Shown: positions 12,743-24,249 of the stretch, in pieces
Layout of the letters: every line of letters starts with the position of its first letter
Position numbering within the stretch: position 1 is the stretch's first letter
Assembly: GCF_019279795.1 (NCBI RefSeq)
Contig: NC_056745.1
Location: forward strand, 1,494,806,490 to 1,494,870,489
Reading direction: 5' to 3'
Source of the DNA: Protopterus annectens
Lineage: Eukaryota > Chordata > Ceratodontiformes > Protopteridae
Length of the DNA: 64,000 nt
Translations under genes and position numbers: made by a program
The notes under the pieces: model-generated
Database searches by the model: none
The model's input: the letters and a program-made list of their open reading frames with translations, nothing else
Told to the model about the DNA's origin: nothing

Positions 12743-13304
12743 AACACCAGCTATGTGTTCCTCTTGTGCAGCTTCCTTTTTTGATAGTTCAGTTGTTGAT
12801 TATTTGTTACTGACTTCTTACCCATTCAGGCTTGTCAGAGTCGATTAATTATAGGGGATGCTACACAAAATTCTATCATCTTGCAGTGTGGGCCCTGACT
12901 TCATATTGAATGATGTGATTCATAGATTAATAGGCTTAGGGATGCATCATTTGTCATTCTCATTTTAAGAGAGGGAATCTGAACTTTTGGATTGCTACCC
13001 CATGTGGATTTACACAATGCAGATCCACCCTCATAAGTCTTACATATTTTTGTGACCCCATCAGTGAAACTGTAGTTAACTGTAAATCAACAACTGTAAC
13101 TAACTCTGTTGGCACAGAAAGATAAAGGAACTCAGATGAATAGTTGCAGGTCAGACATCAGTTAAAGCTGGCATGGAATTGATAGGTGTGGCTATCCTGG
13201 GATGGGGGGGGGGCAATACTCTCCATGGTACAGTCACTCTGAGGGGTGGCAGAACTGCAAGAGACAGACCAGGGCTAGGTATCATTCTAGTAGGTATTCT
13301 CATT
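12743..13304. other. No recognisable feature
   Basis: No element recognised. A G-homopolymer lies at about 13204-13212. CR1 similarity begins only near 13305. Confidence 0.45.
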
Positions 13305-13684
13305 GTGGACAGCATCATGAATAGCATGAAGCACAATTTAATCACACCTTTAACAACACTGCTCACCCTTAGCCTCCATATGGGCTTTTACCAAGTGAAA
13401 GTCATTTTCCTGCATAAGGGAGGACCTTCCACAGACCCAGGCTATTACAGACCCATAAGTCTAACCAGCTTCATATGCAAAGTCATGTAAAAAATTATCA
13501 TGGAATTAGTTAATAAGGACATAGGGATCCTGCAAACACTGTACCCATCTCACGCTGGATTCATCAAAGGTAGGTCATACTTACTCAACCTGGTGGACTC
13601 TTTTGAAGAGGTCACCATAACAATAGACAAAGGTAAAATGGTACACACAGCCTATCTCCACCTGGTCAAGGCTTTTGACACAAT
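13305..13684 (+). pseudogene. CR1-C RT, left half
   Basis: Frames at 13173-13490 (only the part after about 13305 is CR1-like) and 13500-13775 encode RT fingers/palm sequence: HKGGPSTDPGYYRPISLTS, an in-frame stop near 13488, then IMELVNKDIGILQTLYPS and FIKGRSYLLNLVDS. It ends in AFDT at the L1 target site; the residues after that in the local frame are L1 5' UTR. Confidence 0.85.
13668..13684 (+). repeat. L1 target-site duplication, left copy
   Basis: The 17 bases AAGGCTTTTGACACAAT occur here and again at 22048-22064, exactly flanking the L1. They belong to the interrupted CR1 coding sequence (KAFDT). Confidence 0.93.
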
Positions 13685-13693
13685 TGGGGGCTT

Positions 13694-13703
13694 CCAAGAT
13701 GGC
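13694..13703 (+). promoter_or_regulatory. YY1-like motif at L1 5' end
   Basis: CCAAGATGGC lies within 20 bases of the L1 5' terminus. In mammalian L1 the same CAAGATGGC motif at the same place binds YY1 and sets transcription start. Here the function is inferred from position and wording only. Confidence 0.6.
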
Positions 13704-13992
13704 TGTACATTGAGTAACAGCTTCATTTTAGCTCTCCCAGTGTGGAAACAGAAACTCAGAACAGAGAGCCAGTAAACTTGTTTTTTTGGTAAATTTCAGT
13801 AACTGGCTAGTAAATGCACTGCCTGGATGCAAGCAAAAAATAAATTCAGAAAACCTTAAAGGAAATCAATCACAAAAGGTAAGGGAAAACACTGACTGGG
13901 AAGAATTCTGCAGCTGTTCAGAAAAAAGTAGTGCAAGCTCCAGCTTTGGTGCAAGACATGACTTCCAGTAACTTAGAGGATAAATAAGTCAA

Positions 13993-14895
13993 ATGTACTC
14001 AAAGCTGACTCAAATAAATGAAACACTGATGAAGAATATCAACTCAAATAACAAAAGGATGGAAACAATGAAAGAAGCTTTAAACAAATATTTAGATGAG
14101 GTGATAAAACTGCAAAAAAATAGCAGTCAAATGAAGAAAAGGCTGGCTGAATATGAGACTGTTTAAGAAAAGATGTTTAAAAATAACAGAATTAGAGGAC
14201 AGAGCATGTAGGGAACACCTGAGACTTTCTGCCATAACAGAGAAGCTGGAAAGAACAGCATATATTAATTTTATGAAAGTGCAAATAAGCAACTGGACTG
14301 ATATTCCACAGCAGGAGTTGTTAATTGAAAGGACACATTATGTGCATGCTCCATACCTTGCCAAGAGAAAGCAACCTAGATCTTTAATATTAAAGATACA
14401 ATCCTACCAGCAGAAGGAGTTGATTCTGGCAAAACTGTGGCAGAAGGACAAAGTACTAAAAGTGGTAGACAGCAGACTGTGGAAAAAAAATACTCACTGT
14501 ACACCATGCAGACATGCAGAAGAGGAATACAATTATTCCACTAATCAGGGAATGTCAAGAAGCAGGCATGAGATTCAAGCTGCTATATGCAGCTATCTTC
14601 AGAACATTCTTTCCTGGAGGGACAAAATCATGTTTTGATGCAAAACATGCTAAGGAGGAAATACAAAAAGTTTGTCTAACAAAAAATGAGCTGTGAAACA
14701 GAAGGAGATTCTGCTTTTTGCTCTTCTGGTAATAAGGACCACAGACAGACTGTGCCAGTGAAACCTTTTTCAGTGTTTCAATGGAAAATGCTTGAGAGAG
14801 AGAAAAAAGCACAAGAGTTTACTAGAAGAATCAAAACTATTCTGGAAGTGAAGCAGAGACTGGATTTGGGAGTTGGAGACAAATGGGAATAAAAC
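13993..14895 (+). pseudogene. L1 ORF1 (RNA-binding protein), broken
   Basis: The first part, from ATG 13993, is Lys/Glu/Asn-rich and coiled-coil like (LNKYLDEVIKLQKNSSQMK), ending at a stop near 14164. The next frame (14153-14638) carries the conserved ORF1p RRM/C-terminal region: LLIERTHYVHAPYLAKRKQ, then PRSLILKIQSYQQKELILAK. This matches the ERAHR...RPRxIIxKLxxYxxKExIL pattern of L1 ORF1p, a trimeric nucleic-acid chaperone. The C-terminal remainder (14514-14892) is shifted again. At least two frameshifts or stops inactivate it. Confidence 0.85.
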
Positions 14896-16022
14896 CAGCA
14901 ACTCAGAAATTGGCAAATAAATCCTGGATTAAAACATTAATTATATTTGTGAAACATATTGGACTTTTATGACTTTGTTAAAGTTGTAGGGGACTCTAAA
15001 GCATATGCCCTACTTCATGTCATTAATGTTTGGAAGAACCCTTAGGAGGGGGGAAGAGAATGGAAGGGAGAGGGTTAACTGTAAGTGAAACAAAATTTCT
15101 TCTTAAAGTAGTGTTTTTAGAATGCATGAGATAATCTACATACTATAGAGTAAAGTTTTCTTAGTTGTTTTCAACTGTAATGGGGTACTAAAGTGCACAG
15201 GTGCCCCTGTTTTTGCCTTCTTCTCTCTTTCTCCTTGTTCAGTTTTAAGAAATGTAGGCATCACAATGTAAAGAAGAAGAAAAGTCTGGTCAAAAGTACA
15301 TAATGCAAGAAAAGCTGATGTTCTTTTTCTCATTCTTGCATAGGGGAATGACTGGATTAAGGCCCTTGGTATCATCTAGTAACAGGTTTTAAGAGAAAGA
15401 AAATAAATAAAATAAAACATTGAATATAATAAAGCTTTCTTCTAGCAAATAAATACTTGTAGAAGCAACTCTGCATCTGGTTCTCATGTCTCCATGGAGA
15501 CAATCTGATAAAGAGCAATAAAAAGAAAATATGTTTTTAACTCACTGGCTAGGAGATAATGTTTTCTGAAAACATTCAAGTGTTTTCCCACTCTAGGAGA
15601 GCAATAATGATAAGACAAAATCAGACAGCACTTAGTAGAAGCACTTGCTGTGCAATACATCTTAACATGGATAAGCTTTCTTTTAGGTTAATCCAAGTTT
15701 GTGAGTGTAGCTGTCAGTTTGGGACAATTGTTCCTATAAGGAGTGTAAACCTTTCATATTTGAAGATATACATAGTTTTGTGTATTAGTATTAAGTTAAT
15801 CGGTTTAGGGGTGTATTGTAGATGTATTTTTGAGGGCTTTCAATAAAAGAAAATGTTTTGTAAGATGTGACATAGGCTCCAATGGATTTGACAAGAAACA
15901 ACTGTATAAAAGATCAACCTGTCAAACATTAGTGTATGCATGTAACACAAAAGCTAGAACCAGATACTTACCAAAAAGCTGTTACACATAAAAGATAGGA
16001 ATAATAACTTTTTAACATACTG
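14896..16022 (+). other. L1 inter-ORF region
   Basis: About 1.1 kb between the L1 ORF1 and ORF2 relics with only short frames, which is longer than usual for L1. It may hold an unrecognised insertion; nothing specific is legible. Confidence 0.4.
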
Positions 16023-17872
16023 ATGTTTTCTATATTATCTTTAAATATAAATGGTCTCACAGATATATACAAAAAAGAAAGAGCAGTGAACTATATTAAA
16101 ACATGTAGAGTGCAAATATTTATGCTACAGGAGACACATTTGGAAAGAAATGAACCTTTGAATTCGATAAAGAAAGGTTTTTAGGATATTTATTCAGCAG
16201 AATACGTGGGACAAAAGAAAAGATGAGTAGTACTTATATTAATTACAAGATAAGCTCCAATAGTGAGAAAAGAGGATAAAAAAGATAATAATGGTAGATT
16301 TGTAGTACTAAGGGGCTACTGGCAAGGGAGGAGGATTGCAATGGCATGTATTTATATTCCACTGAAAACTGCTATAATGGAGCTTAAGAAAATTCTGGGA
16401 GAAATAATCAGTTTTCAGCAGAGAATATTATTTATAAGTGGGATCTGGAATTTGGTGTGCAACAGTGAAGATGTGTCTAGGGGCTTAGAAGGGAAAATAT
16501 AACAAAGGAGGGTAGATTTTTGAAGAAATTTGTGAAAATATTTTTCATGGAAGATATAAATTCAGTAGTAGGAGTTTGGAGTGAATTTACATATTATTCC
16601 ACAAGATACAAAAACTGGGATAGGCTAGACAGAACTTACATTTCACAGGAACATGTGCATTTAATTTTGATACACATCCAATAACTATTTAAGATCACAC
16701 ACCAATAATAACCAAAATAAAAATGCAGGGTAATTAAATAAAAATAAGACACTGATACTTTCCCACCTATGTGTTGAAAAGAGGGGAATTTAAGGAATGG
16801 GGAGTGGAAATTATTCAGGAGTTATTACAGAAGATGCAAATTTCTACTGAAAATGTAGCTAGTGAGTGGGATAAAATTAAAATGGAATTTAAAATTAAGT
16901 AGAAATAAAAGAGAGATATGGTTAAGAAGTAAGACAAATTATTTAGAGGGACTGACAAATGTTAAAGTATTGCAGAATAGGGGGGAATCTCACAGGACAA
17001 GAAGATGAGCAATTGCAGAATACTGAACAGAAAATAAGGGATTACCCTGATAATATGCATGAGTTTAGAAAGATTGCTATTAATCATTTTTTTTGGCAAT
17101 GACTCTAGTGCAAAGAATTTTTTAGCACAACGACTCAGGCAACAGAAAGTAGAAAGCATTGTTGCCAAGCTTAGGGAGGCTATAACAAGGAAGATAACAA
17201 GAGCTCCTGTAAGAGGTACTAGAAATACTTCAGAAATTTTATGAAAGTCTGTATAAAGCAGAGAAATATGGAAATTAAGAAAAGGTCCAAATGGAAATGT
17301 GTATGGAAGAATTAAATATGTTACAGTTAGAAGTAGATGAGGCTCAATTGCTAACAGTTAGGATAGGAGGAGATGAGATAAAAATGGTGATGTATAACCA
17401 ATCAACAGAAAATCCCCAGGAATGGATGGTATTTCTGTAGATGTTTCAAAGCTGGGAGGGAGAAAACTGATAAAGATAATGAAGGTTTTATTTAACAACA
17501 GTTTAAGAGGTGGAGAAGTACCAACATCCTGGAAGAAAGCAGTGGTGGATGTAATACTTAAAGAGGGTAAAGACCCATCAGATCCAGCTTCATACAGGTC
17601 AATTTCAAACCTAAACCACGATTATAAAGTGTTTATGTCTGTAATGGCTAAAAGAATGGCATAGGAGATGCCAAAAGTGATAGCGATGGATCAATGTGAT
17701 TTTGTGGAGGGGAGGCAAACATTTGACAACATTAACAGAAAATTAATGATCCTGAGGGAAGAAGAATGTAAGAAAACACCATTGTTGTTGGTGGGTTTTA
17801 ATGCAGAGAAATCATTTGACAGAGTAAGTTTGGAGGTTATAAGCAGGCCAACGGAAGCATTTGCGTTACCTG

Positions 17873-19182
17873 TGTAATGACCCCCTACTTAAACCTGGAG
17901 CAGTAGCTAAGGAGCATCAATCCTTACCATTTTCTCTGGTAAGGGAGTGTCACTGATAGCAGGGATAGAACACATAATTTTCCTGAAGGATACACCAGGA
18001 ATAGGCTCCAAACATGGGACTTAACTATTTGCTTCAAATCAGATCGTCAAATGAGTCTTCACACTATACACTGCAGAGCACTGCATCCCAGTTCTAGGTA
18101 TGTGACACACTCACTCTTAAATATTTGATAATCACACATACAAACACTCTTGGGAAAAATGGACACAGATTTACCTGCTATGTCCTCTTTCCCAAATTAC
18201 ACGGTAATGCAGCCACCAGTCAAAATACCACAATAGCCTTAAAAAGGGGTGTTCAATTATATTGAGTAAAATAAATATTGACATAAAAGGTAGCATGCAA
18301 TCCAAGCAGTATGGGTTTTCAGAGTGGCCCTAGTGTTATCACAATAAGCATAAACACTCGGGTTACTAGAAGGTAGTAAAATATTTAATAAATAAAATGA
18401 TTTAAAACATGTGTACACTGAATAACTGATTCGATTAAACCACAGAGTTTCACACACAGGAATTATGAAAATAACACTGTGGGATGGGTTTCACACTGAT
18501 AGAAAAAACCTCTAAATATATAATTGTAGATCCCTAACTGCCTAAAGATTAGCTGTCCCAGTCTAATCTAATTAACTAAGCAAGTCAAGATAATACTCTT
18601 ACTGCTGCAAGGCAAAATAAGAATATATGTCCACTCTTCAGGCTGTTGTCAGGTCCTCAGTGACTGGAATATCTACTCCTACAATTTCTGCTGAACAGCT
18701 CTGGAAAACTATAACTGCCAACTACAACAACTACTGAACAGCTCCAACTGCTACACTACTGCAACTGTACTGAATTAACTCAGAACCTGCTTTTTATAGC
18801 AGAATCTTTTAAAAGTCACCAAAAGCTGTTCTAAAAATTTTATTCTTTCATTTCAGACTTTTGAAAGTAAACAAAAACAGCTGCTGTGGAGATTCCATTC
18901 CTTTCAGCTCTGGCACACAATAACATCACTATAGGTCAGCTGAATGGCATAACCTGCATTCAGAATTCTTTTTTAAAAGACATGCACATTTGATCAGCCA
19001 GAAAAACTGTTTGATTTTAACATTTTACATAAACCAAAATAATGATCAATAAACATAAACTTATTTACAAAATTATAGTCATGCTGGCATATATAACACA
19101 GGGTAATTTACATTTTTTACAAGTATTTACAAAACTGCAGCCAGAAATTATAGCACAAATAGCAATATTTGATATCCTCACA
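17873..19182 (-). mobile_element. Solo LTR, copy 3, inside L1 ORF2
   Basis: Insertion of 1310 bases bounded by TG...CA (TGTGAGGATATC to GGGGTCATTACA on the minus strand) and flanked by a 5-base target duplication (ACCTG at 17868-17872, CCCTG at 19183-19187, one mismatch). It is related to the LTR at 24850-26456: same start and end wording, a CTATAAAAAGC TATA box, an ATTAAAT signal and a TGACTGGTGGC block. It interrupts the L1 RT between ALPV and PDKIIRLI. Confidence 0.82.
18789..18800 (-). promoter_or_regulatory. TATA box of solo LTR copy 3
   Basis: GCTATAAAAAGC on the minus strand, matching the CTATAAAAAGCC of LTR copy 2 at 25235-25245. It sits in the middle of the LTR, as expected for the U3/R boundary. 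Confidence 0.6.
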
Positions 19183-20660
19183 CCCTGATAAAATTATAAG
19201 GTTGATTAGGAGGATATATGAGGGATCATATGAGCAAATTAAAGTGGGATGGTTCCTCTCTGATAAGTTCTGTTTGAGCAGGGGAACCAGGCAGGGATGT
19301 CCTCTTTCCCTTTTATTATTTGCATTATATTTAGAACCATTGGCAAAGAAAATAACGGACTCAGAAATTCAAGTATATAATTGGTATAGTAATCAAGAAA
19401 AACTGGCTCTATTTGCAGATGATATTGTTTTATACCTGATAAAATTAGAAAATGATATTTCGGTGTTGTGGAACATTTTGAGGCAGTTTCAGATCTTTTC
19501 AGGATAGAAAATTAATGAAGCTAAAAGAAAGGCAATATCTGTAAGTTATGTATTCATGCACAAATTGTTTCAGTAATATCCATATTTATAGAGACATGAT
19601 AAAATGAAGTACTTAGGAGTATGGATTATAAAGGATTCTGGTGTGGCAGCTAAGGATATGTGGGAAGAGACTAAACAAAAGATGATACAAAAACTGAGAA
19701 ATTTGAAGGTCTGTTATATGGATATGGATAGAAAAATACAAGCAGTTAAAATGTTTTAGTCTCTTTAGTTTTATACACAGGTTAGGCATATTTTTATCAA
19801 CCAGAGGAGACTTTGTGGATAGCAATTAAGAAAATGCTGAAGGATTTTATCTTGTTGTGGAACACTGCAAGAGTCAAGTGGGATAAGCTGATTTTAATAA
19901 TAGAACAAGGCTGTTTAGGATTATTGGATTTGAAGGGGGATTTCAGATCTACTCAGTTAAGGCTCCTATATTAGCAGAAGCAGAACTCTATAATTCAAAG
20001 TGGAAAGGGATGCTGATGAAATGGGGGAAGCTCAAGAAACAAGGAAAGACTGGAGTTCTGTATGTAGATCCTTAGGGAGAATAACAATAACCATGCAGAA
20101 TTTTATATTCATAAAGTAGCAGAAAATATTGTAAGAAATAAGCCAACATGGGAATGGAGAAGGAAGGTTCTGCCAATCAGGATGACTGCAATTAGGCATA
20201 CAGACAATAGGCAAGATAGGGCTGGAATTTATTGGAGAAAACTGGCAAAAGAACAAAGGCATTGGGAGCAAATAATAATAGAGGGAAAGGAAATAGAATG
20301 GGAAGAGGCCAAGAATTTATTTGGACTGCAGGCTAGAGACTGCTTTCCATCTCAAGGATTGATATCAGAATAGAGGCAAAAAGAAACAAATAGGGGAATC
20401 CTAAGTGAAAGATCAGTACTGGTAGAGTTTTTAGAGTCTAGAACAGAAGTCACTGTTAAAAATGAATAATTAGTAGAGCATATAAAATATTGCATGATAA
20501 CTCTAAGAATCAATCGGAGGACATTAGAAAGGATTAAGAGAGACTGGATAAGCAATTCACAAAGAAATAATGAGGGATATATGTATATCTCCCACATATG
20601 CAGCAAAGTCTAGAAGATTTAGGATCTTTGCTTGGATGTATTTACATAGCTGTTTTGGGT

Positions 20661-21062
20661 CTATATCACATTGTCACATGACCCATTCCTCAAATGCCTC
20701 TTCATCAAACTTTATTTGTTGAAACCTTTATCCATTGAACAATCATCTTAGTAATTTTTTTCCTAGGGAAAATAACCACCAGGCTAACTACTGATCATCA
20801 CAAAAATCAGAAAATTTAAAACCCACTCAGGTGAGGGGCTATGGCCCCAATGTGGAAGGTTATTCTACCCCAACTAAATATACCAGTTCTGAGATCGCAC
20901 TGCAGTGGGGAAAGGGGCAAATTCCCAATGATTACCACTGTTTTTTTTTTTCCCCTGGGAAAAAATTCACTAAAATGATTGTTCAACAGATAGAGGTTTT
21001 GACAAATAAAGTTAGATGAAGAGGCATTTGATGAATAGGTTATTCGATGATGTGATGTACAC
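20661..21062. mobile_element. Foldback element FB-3
   Basis: Inverted arms at about 20661-20766 and 20951-21062 match over roughly 105 bases with some mismatches; both contain AAATGCCTCTTCATC (or its complement) and TTGAACAATCAT. The centre carries GCACTGCAGTGGGGAAAGG, very close to CACACTACAGTGGGGAAAAGG in FB-1. The outer ends read GGGTCTATATCACAT and GGGGTGTACATCACAT, resembling the FB-1 ends. No coding capacity. Inserted in the L1 ORF2 relic next to a CR1 fragment. Confidence 0.72.
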
Positions 21063-21137
21063 CCCTATTTTTATACCCAAAGTAGGCTACAAAGAATTTT
21101 TACTCAGGTAGACAGCAAATGTTGGAGGTGTAATGGA

Positions 21138-21510
21138 TAAAAAAAAGGTAATTGGGAACATCTAAAGAAATCCCAATCCCTCTGCACCACACACTCCAGA
21201 GACCTCAACCTCATTACCACAATCAACAGAACATGCTGGAGGGACAGGTTCATAACCCAGAGACTGCCTATGCTATGGACTAGACTTCCCATACATGTCA
21301 AGCAAAGCACCTCACTGGCCATCTTCAAAAGAAATCTTGATGAGTGGATGGGAAATAGAAAGTTCACCCCGGGGATCACTGCAGTGGTTTTACTTGATAG
21401 AGGCACTAAGAACTAACGTCGGGCGTCATGATGCCAGGCCACTTTTATGGGCTAGGCTTATAAAGGCTCCAAGGCCATTAGCCGAGTACACACCTATAAA
21501 CCTATGAGCA
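21138..21510 (+). mobile_element. CR1 3'-end fragment inside L1
   Basis: Encodes the CR1 ORF2 C-terminus: HSRDLNLITTINRTCWRDRF, ITQRLPMLWTRLPIHVKQS, FKRNLDEWMGNRKFTPGI and a stop after LLDRGTKN. The 3' UTR follows, ending in the ACCTATAAACCTATGA tail. L1 coding sequence resumes directly after it. It is 5' truncated, as usual for CR1. Confidence 0.88.
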
Positions 21511-22014
21511 CATTTTCTGGAAGTGTAATGAGTTGTTAGACTTTAAAGATTCCCTGCAGACTACTCTGTCAAAGATACTGGGTGAGCAAATTGGTATAAC
21601 TAAGGAAATTATTTTTTGAGCTATGAGACAGAATCTGAATTGCCTAGACAGAGTAAGGCCTTGCTGAATATAATTATGGTGCGTGTCAAAAAAGCAATTA
21701 CTTGAAAATGGAAATCAAAGTGTAAACTACGGTACTAGAAGTAGTGAATATAGTAACAGAGATAAAACAACTGGAATTGGTATGTTTAGAAAAGGGTAGG
21801 AGCAAATTACATAGAAAAAAAATTTGAATTGTATGAACAATATATACAGTGGAAGAATGAGGTTTAAAAGAAGGCAGGATTTGAATGAGCTATACAATGT
21901 TTGGCAATGACTGCATAGATTATAAGTGATGTATAATGTTTGCAACTAAATTTATGTCATAGTTTGTTTTCCTTTATATTAATGTATGATTGCCTATGTT
22001 ATTTGTGATAATTT

Positions 22015-22020
22015 AATAAA
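22015..22020 (+). terminator. L1 polyadenylation signal
   Basis: AATAAA lies about 28 bases before the target duplication and is followed by an A-rich tail (TTAAAAATAAAAATAAA). Confidence 0.75.
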
Positions 22021-22047
22021 GATGTTTCTTATTTAAAAATAAAAATA

Positions 22048-22064
22048 AAGGCTTTTGACACAAT
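22048..22064 (+). repeat. L1 target-site duplication, right copy
   Basis: Second copy of the 17-base duplication, immediately after the L1 A-rich tail. The CR1 reading resumes here. Confidence 0.93.
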
Positions 22065-23110
22065 CCATCACTCAAGCAAAGTAGAAAAGCTTAATAAACT
22101 AGGAATAAACCGCTTCATCACACATTGGATTGACAACTGGCACACAGATAAGATGAAGGAGATGAAAGTAGGGGAAGGCCATCACTAATTCTGTCCCCTA
22201 GGGTTCAGTACTAAGACCTCTTCTATTTGGCATCCACTTCTTAGATATAAAAAACAATCCTGGGCTCTGTCTAACTAAGTTTGGAGATAACTACAAATTA
22301 GGAGCAGTGATAGAATCCTCAAAAGACCCAGCCATCCTACAGGAAGGTTGTTCCAAACAAATAGCTAGTTCCAGAATCATGGGCTAAAGATAAAGGACAA
22401 AAATTGCATTATCATCACCCTTGGCAAGCTGAATCCCTGGGGGAACTATCACATTGACAACACACTCGTAAGAGTTAACCCAGTAGTTCAGGATTTGGGA
22501 ACTTACGTCAACAATGATGTAACTTTTGACCAGCATGTGTCCACTGTGGTATGGAAGTAATTCTATTTTGCACAGCTCACAAACAAAGGCAGATTCCCCT
22601 AGATCCAAGGATGCCATTGTACTCTTTTACTCAGCTTTCGTTTGGCGAATCACTGAGAATAATGCCCCTTTTGGCATGTATCTGTCCAGGTACATGCAGC
22701 AAATGAAATACCTGCAGAGATACCTTATAAAACAGGATAAAGGGCCTAAACAATATGTCCTACATGGACTTCCTTAAAGCTCTACTGCTATATTTGTTTT
22801 TTACAAACTGTTAAGATGTCTGCTGTGTCTAGCATACAAGGCATCTTCTGACCCATTACTGATTTTTTACTTCACATCTGCAAGTCAAATGGCATCACAC
22901 ATACTCAACACAGGGACCTAACAGATTGGGAGGGCAGGTATATCTCACACAGAATACAGCTGCTCTAGAAGAGGCTCTCCATGTCTACAAAACAAAGCTC
23001 ATTCCTGATCACATTCAAAGATAACTTGGGTCAATGGATGGGAAATAAGAAATTTACCCCAGGACTCTCCCCACCCTGTACTGCGAATGGACAGAAGCAG
23101 CTCTTAAATG
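22065..23110 (+). pseudogene. CR1-C RT, right half
   Basis: Continues the CR1 RT from AFDTIHHSSKVEKLNKLG through INRFITHWIDNWHTD, a decayed palm region, NHGLKIKDKNCIIITLGK, VVQDLGTYVNNDVTFD and NAPFGMYLSRYMQQMKYLQ (22526-22777). The final VKQS...DNLGQWMGNKKFTPG-like end is near 23050. Several stops and frame changes occur, and the catalytic YADD-type motif is degraded. No CR1 tail repeat is visible at the end. Confidence 0.8.
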
Positions 23111-23183
23111 CTTTATCCCAATGCCTGGCTCCCCTCCAAATGTTAATGTTATGATCTATTATACCATGATCCCCCCAAAACGT

Positions 23184-23815
23184 GCACGCTGATTGGCCAG
23201 CGTGCCCGTTGTAAATCGAGTTATACTAATGGAAAAAGGTCTGGTCGCCCGGACTTTTTTCCATTAGTATAACTTTTTAAACACTGTTAAATGGGTTTAA
23301 CATAGCGAGAACTAAAATAAGCAACGGAGATCTCCGCTGCTTATTTTAAAGCTGTCTCGCCATGTTAAACCCATTTAACATAGTGAGGCAGTGTTTAGAA
23401 AGCAAGATCTCCGTTGCTTTTGAAGAATGAGTTTAACATAGCGAGACAGTTTAAAATAAAACGGAGATGTCCGTTGCTTATTTTAAACTGTCTCGCTATG
23501 TTAAACTCATTTAACATAGCGAGACACTAAAAAGCAATGGAGATCTTGCTTTCTCCGTTGCTTTTGCCTGATGTACGCGCAGGCGCAGTACATCAGAACG
23601 ATGCCAGACATCTGCGGAAGGGCAGTAAACAGGCATTATACTATGCCATTATTTAAGAAAAGTAATAGTTTCTTTTCTTAAATAATGTCATATAATAGCA
23701 ATAACTCACTTCTGGTGGGTAATGCGGTTGGCTTTTGGTCACCTCGGGACCAAACCACGCCAACCGTGGGTAAATTTAGCATTACCCACACCCAGGCGTG
23801 GGTTATTGCTATAGT
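23184..23815. repeat. Cluster of consecutive and nested hairpins
   Basis: At least six perfect or near-perfect inverted repeats follow one another. They are 23184-23205 (8-bp arms GCACGCTG); 23220-23273 (18-bp arms); 23278-23397 (nested, centred on GAGATCTC); 23396-23553 (outer arms AAAGCAAGATCTCCG, with an inner hairpin at 23427-23511); 23568-23596 (9-bp arms around GCGCAGGCGCA); 23647-23687 (16-bp arms); and 23693-23813 (11-bp outer arms ATAGCAATAAC, inner arms TGGGTAATGC and GCGGTTGGC). It is more GC-rich, with more CpG, than its surroundings and encodes no protein. Possibly a composite foldback or MITE; family unknown. Confidence 0.85.
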
Positions 23816-24249
23816 AGTTATCACTAGTGTAATATATAAAATATAGATCTTGAAAAGGGTTAGGTGAATTTAAACTCCAATGGGATAGGTTAATTTTAAG
23901 CACCAAATGGGATAGTTCACTAGGTTTAAAATGGCCTTCAAGGGCAATTATCCTAGTACTAAACTATGAACATATGAACCTGTGGCCCTTTTGATGATGC
24001 AAGTAACTTGTTCCCCCACTCAGTGGAGGGGATAGGGCATATCAAATACACCCTTATTGCTGAGATGTCAGTGTGGGCAAAAGCAACCCTTGTGTTTGTT
24101 TGCATGATGGCCTTCTGAATGAATTTTGTCCCCATACGGGGGATATCCGATACTAAGGAATGAATGGGCAGAGGCTAACTGAGGGAGGCTTTAAGCTTAA
24201 CGGTCATGAAGCAAAAAGGAATTAGAAAGAAATAATACATGAACAACTG
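23816..24249. other. No recognisable feature
   Basis: Only short frames. A CTATGAACATATGAACC stretch near 23966 resembles the CR1 tail unit, but no CR1 body precedes it. Confidence 0.4.

Larger units (their letters stand above)
16023..21700 (+). pseudogene. L1 ORF2 (endonuclease-reverse transcriptase), broken
   Basis: The APE endonuclease starts at ATG 16023 with LSLNINGLTDIYKKERA and LQETHLERNE. RT follows: GMDGISVDVSKLGG, SWKKAVVDVILKEGKDPSDP, YRSISNLNHDYK (17422-17664) and GFNAEKSFDRV (17668-17877). After the solo LTR it continues with IIRLIRRIYEGSYEQIKVG, RGTRQGCPLSLLLFALYLE and the catalytic ALFADDIVLYL (19169-19507). The C-terminal region is traceable at 20182-20373 and again after the CR1 fragment (from about 21512, HIFWKCNELLDFKDSL). 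Multiple stops occur throughout. Confidence 0.88.
13685..22047 (+). mobile_element. L1 LINE with nested insertions
   Basis: A full-length-like L1: 5' end TGGGGGCTTCCAAGATGGC, ORF1 (about 13993-14895), ORF2 (about 16023-21700), 3' UTR with AATAAA and an A-rich tail. A 17-bp target duplication flanks it. Three later insertions lie inside: a minus-strand solo LTR (17873-19182), foldback element FB-3 (about 20661-21062) and a CR1 3' fragment (about 21138-21510). Without them the L1 would be roughly 6.3 kb, normal for the family. Numerous stops show it is dead. Confidence 0.92.
13305..23150 (+). mobile_element. CR1 LINE 'C', split by an L1 insertion
   Basis: The CR1 RT begins near 13305 and runs to 13684; it resumes at 22065 after an L1 insertion. 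The left part has HKGGPSTDPGYYRPISLTS, FIKGRSYLLNLVDSFEE and HLVKAFDT. The right part continues directly from AFDTIHHSSKVEKLNK through the RT C-terminus, GTYVNNDVTFDQHV and a degraded IRPIIEYNAPFGMYL-like segment to the thumb/3' end near 23110. Many stops and frameshifts are present. The 5' end and 3' tail are not sharply defined. Confidence 0.85.

Noticed and set aside
17980..18110. tRNA-like segment inside solo LTR copy 3
   Set aside because: On the minus strand a GTATAGTGTGAAGAC stretch and an AGTCCCATG stretch loosely resemble A and B boxes, but neither fits the consensus well enough.
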